Shown one piece after another: positions 13,582 through 15,601 of a DNA stretch of 15,601 nucleotides (within the stretch, counting starts at the first letter, position 1; each line of letters opens with the position of its first letter). This DNA is from CAZKTO01 sp964555685. GTDB lineage: Bacteria > Chloroflexota > Dehalococcoidia > SHYB01. Where the stretch lies: assembly GCA_964555685.1 (NCBI GenBank), contig CAZKTO010000070.1, forward strand, positions 1 to 15,601. Direction: 5' to 3'. The notes beneath the pieces are model-generated. The model saw nothing but the letters and a program-made list of their open reading frames with translations. It searched no databases and was not told where the DNA came from. The translations under genes and the position numbers were made by a program.

Positions 13582-13628
13582 CGGGGCAGTAGAGCGGTCG
13601 CGCAGGACTCTCCTTCGGCCCATCCTCT

Positions 13629-13680
13629 GAAGGGCCACCCCCTCTCCGACTCGGAGAGAGGGACGGGGGTGAGGGTCGAT
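13629..13680. repeat. Dispersed hairpin repeat (copy B)
   Basis: The sequence GAAGGGCCACCCCCTCTCCG onward, its hairpin (CCTCTCCGA…TCGGAGAG) and the G-rich tail closely match copy A at 260-305, with a handful of base changes. Copy A has a first hairpin before it that is missing here. It lies between two divergent promoters. Confidence 0.75.
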
Positions 13681-13722
13681 GTCGCTGGACGCCGCCACGC
13701 GCCCACGCGGGGGCGGCGCCCG

Positions 13723-13751
13723 TTGACCGTGACTGACGCCGGCCCTAGAAT
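13723..13751 (+). promoter_or_regulatory. Promoter of the second deacylase-like gene
   Basis: TTGACC (13723-13728), a 17-base spacer and TAGAAT (13746-13751) match consensus at five of six bases each. The start would be about 30 bases before the ATG, whose ribosome binding site is GGGGGTGA at 13780-13787. Confidence 0.7.
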
Positions 13752-13790
13752 CGCGACGCAGGGCAGGAACTGGCGACCTGGGGGTGAGCC

Positions 13791-15497
13791 ATGGCCGAGT
13801 ACGATCTCGTCATCCGCGGCGGCACCATCGTCGATGGCAGCGGTCTGCCGGCCTATCGGGCCGACCTGGCCGTCAAGGGCGGGCGCATCGCCCACATCAG
13901 CGGGCGCATCAAGGACGGTGGCGCCAGGGAGCTGGACGCCGGCGGCTGCATCGTCGCCCCCGGCGCTGTCGACCTCCACTGCCACTATGACGCCCAGCTC
14001 AACTGGGACCCCTACTGCACCCTCTCCGGGTGGCACGGCGTCACCTCCGTCACCATCGGCCAGTGCGGCCTGGGCCTGGCGCCGACGCGGCCCCACGAGC
14101 GCGAGCAGGCCATGGCCATCATGACGCGCACCGAGGCGATCCCCATGGCCTCGATGCGGCAGGGGCTGCGCTGGGACTGGGTCACCTTCCCCGAGTATCT
14201 GGATAGTCTGGAGCGCCAGGGCCTCGGGGTGAACGTCGCCTCCCTCTTCCCCTACTCGCCGCTGCGCAACTACGTGCTGGGTCCCCAGGAGGCCCGCGAG
14301 CGCGAGCGCGTCACCGAGGGCGAGCTCGCCCAGATTAAGGCCCTCTTCCACGAGGGCATGCGCGCCGGCGCCTTCGGCTTCTCCGTGGACAAGTTCTGGG
14401 AGAACCGGCTGGAGGACGGCGGCCTCCTGCCCGACCACATCGCCTCCAACGAGGAGTTCGTGGCCCTGGCCGAGGTCATGGGCGAGTTCGGCGTGGGGCA
14501 CCTCTCCTGGACGCGCGGCCCCTCGGAGCGGCCCGGCGGCGACCAGTTCCTGCGCGAGCTCATTCGTCTCACCGGCCGGCCCATGAACCTCGTCGGCGTG
14601 GCGGCCTCCGAGGGCCGGCCCGGCGGCTACCGGGCCACGCTGGCCTACCTGGAAGAGTCGCACCGCCTGGGCCTCCCCATGTACTGCTCGTCCATCTGCA
14701 TGGACGTCCCCATCGAGATGACGCTGGCCGAGTTCAACATGTTCGATAGCATGCCCAACTGGGTCTACCCCCTGGTGGGCACGGCCGGGGAGCGCGCCGC
14801 CAAGCTCCGCCGCCCGGAGGTCCGCGCCGCGATGAAGAAGGACCTGGACGAGTGGCAGGCCACCGCCTTCCACAAGGACTGGTCCAAGGTCAAGGTTCTG
14901 GAGGTCGTCCACCAGCGGAACCACCGCTGGGAGGGGCAGTCCGTCGCGGAGCTGGCCGCGCGCCAGGGCAAGCACCCGCTGGACGCCATGCTCGACCTGG
15001 CCCTGGACGAGGGGCTGCGAACGGTCTTTGGCTTTCTGCACACCGGCGGCGACGACGCGGGCACCGCCGAGCTCTGCCGCCACCCCTTCACCCATATCTC
15101 CAACTCCGATGGCGGGGCCCACACCCGTTTCCTCACCATGAGCACCTGGCCCACGTTCTTCATCAGCCACTGGGTGCGCGACCGCGGCATCATGACCATC
15201 GAGCAGGGGCACTACAAGACCAGCGCTCTCCCCGCCTACATCGCTGGCTTCACCGACCGCGGGATGCTGCGTGCCGGCATGGCGGCCGACATCATCGTCT
15301 ACGAGCTGGACCGCCTGGGCCTCCTCTATGACCGGCCCGTCTACGCCCACGACTTCCCCGGCAACGAGCGCCGCCTCATCCAGAAGGCCACGGGCTATCG
15401 CTACACCCTGGTGAACGGCGTCGTGACCTTCGAAGGGGCCGAGTGCACCGGGGCGCTCCCGGGCAGGCTCCTGCGCAGCTACCAGATGGCCGGGTAG
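13791..15497 (+). CDS. N-acyl-D-amino-acid deacylase-like amidohydrolase, paralogue of the 7156-8859 gene
   Basis: 568 residues. The start DLVIRGGTIVDGSG opens the beta-domain. The metal motif is H63-C-H65-Y-D67 (PGAVDLHCHYDAQLNWDP), with the bridging-type Cys92 in IGQCGLG and the catalytic Asp440 in ISNSDGGAHTRF. The C-terminus reads DRGMLRAGMAADIIVYE, YTLVNGVVTFEGAECTGALPGRLLR, the last stretch being typical of D-aminoacylases. Compared with its paralogue, the metal His-x-His and Asp are aligned to within two residues, and most motifs are shared, but much of the middle differs. The substrate is unknown. It diverges from the acyl-CoA operon with only the promoter region between, so co-regulation is possible. 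Confidence 0.86.
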   Translation: MAEYDLVIRGGTIVDGSGLPAYRADLAVKGGRIAHISGRIKDGGARELDAGGCIVAPGAVDLHCHYDAQLNWDPYCTLSGWHGVTSVTIGQCGLGLAPTRPHEREQAMAIMTRTEAIPMASMRQGLRWDWVTFPEYLDSLERQGLGVNVASLFPYSPLRNYVLGPQEARERERVTEGELAQIKALFHEGMRAGAFGFSVDKFWENRLEDGGLLPDHIASNEEFVALAEVMGEFGVGHLSWTRGPSERPGGDQFLRELIRLTGRPMNLVGVAASEGRPGGYRATLAYLEESHRLGLPMYCSSICMDVPIEMTLAEFNMFDSMPNWVYPLVGTAGERAAKLRRPEVRAAMKKDLDEWQATAFHKDWSKVKVLEVVHQRNHRWEGQSVAELAARQGKHPLDAMLDLALDEGLRTVFGFLHTGGDDAGTAELCRHPFTHISNSDGGAHTRFLTMSTWPTFFISHWVRDRGIMTIEQGHYKTSALPAYIAGFTDRGMLRAGMAADIIVYELDRLGLLYDRPVYAHDFPGNERRLIQKATGYRYTLVNGVVTFEGAECTGALPGRLLRSYQMAG

Positions 15498-15534
15498 CGT
15501 CCCTCTCGAGTGCCGCGCCGGCGAGCCGATGCGC

Positions 15535-15540
15535 TATACT
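15535..15540 (+). promoter_or_regulatory. Possible -10 hexamer for a gene beyond the window end
   Basis: TATACT (five of six consensus) lies 38 bases past the deacylase stop. ATG codons follow at 15566 and 15588, in different frames, but too little sequence remains to call a gene. No good -35 is seen at 17-18 bases. Confidence 0.3.
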
Positions 15541-15601
15541 GCGGCGCGCCCGCTGCGAGCGACCCATGACGCGGGCCCGAGGCGCCCATGGACCTTCGTC
15601 T

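Noticed and set aside
13578..15350. A 590-codon minus-strand open frame opposite the second deacylase-like gene
   Set aside because: Same reason: antisense shadow of a recognised gene, no motifs.
15566..15601. Start of a new gene at the window end
   Set aside because: ATG codons at 15566 and 15588 are in different frames and fewer than 12 codons are visible; nothing can be recognised.

Overview
This is a high-GC bacterial window, about 70% G+C in a hand-counted sample line. It contains a 10-N scaffold gap at 4540-4549, so it is probably a metagenome-assembled or draft scaffold. The gene content (alaS close to ruvX, long amidohydrolases, CoA-thioester enzymes, hotdog dehydratases) and the dispersed GC-rich hairpins fit a Chloroflexota lineage such as Dehalococcoidia. 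That assignment is inference; no rRNA or other decisive marker is present. The N gap splits alaS between two non-identical copies of the same N-terminal segment (about 14 of 26 aligned residues identical). The two halves of the scaffold may therefore come from different alaS genes or even different genomes, and left-right synteny should be read with caution.

Left part (1-4648): the 5' end of ruvX (minus), a DUF2889-family gene (plus) with a good sigma70 promoter, and a small GIY-YIG endonuclease gene closely bracketed by inverted repeats. Then comes alaS (minus), which carries an in-frame insert of roughly 70 extra codons in a stretch of only about 50% G+C. alaS and ruvX are often neighbours in bacteria; here the DUF2889 gene and the GIY-YIG cassette sit between them on the opposite strand.

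Middle (4649-9472): a double-hotdog (MaoC-like) protein and an amidohydrolase-family-2 metalloenzyme run rightward. They converge on an N-acyl-D-amino-acid deacylase-like amidohydrolase across an intergenic region holding a 41-bp near-perfect palindrome. The two amidohydrolase genes appear to share an extended -10 promoter (CTGCRC-N17-TACGAT, preceded by TGC). Next is a second nuclease cassette: a DUF559 endonuclease gene inactivated by one in-frame TGA, bracketed by 37-bp inverted repeats with 33 matches.

Right (9473-15497): a five-gene minus-strand operon runs crotonase, FAS1-like dehydratase, MaoC-like protein, short-chain dehydrogenase, acyl-CoA dehydrogenase. Its promoter is TTGACA-N17-TATCGT. 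Together these look like a beta-oxidation-type module for an unknown acyl-CoA. The crotonase lacks both classical hydratase glutamates, so hydration may be left to the hotdog proteins. Diverging from it is a second D-aminoacylase-like amidohydrolase, a paralogue of the first, behind TTGACC-N17-TAGAAT.

The most noteworthy pattern is the pair of about 410-bp cassettes (1119-1525 and 8978-9388). Each consists of one small nuclease ORF of an unrelated family lying tightly between inverted repeats, in a window that also carries several related-looking hairpin repeats. They resemble transposase-less mobile elements built around a nuclease.
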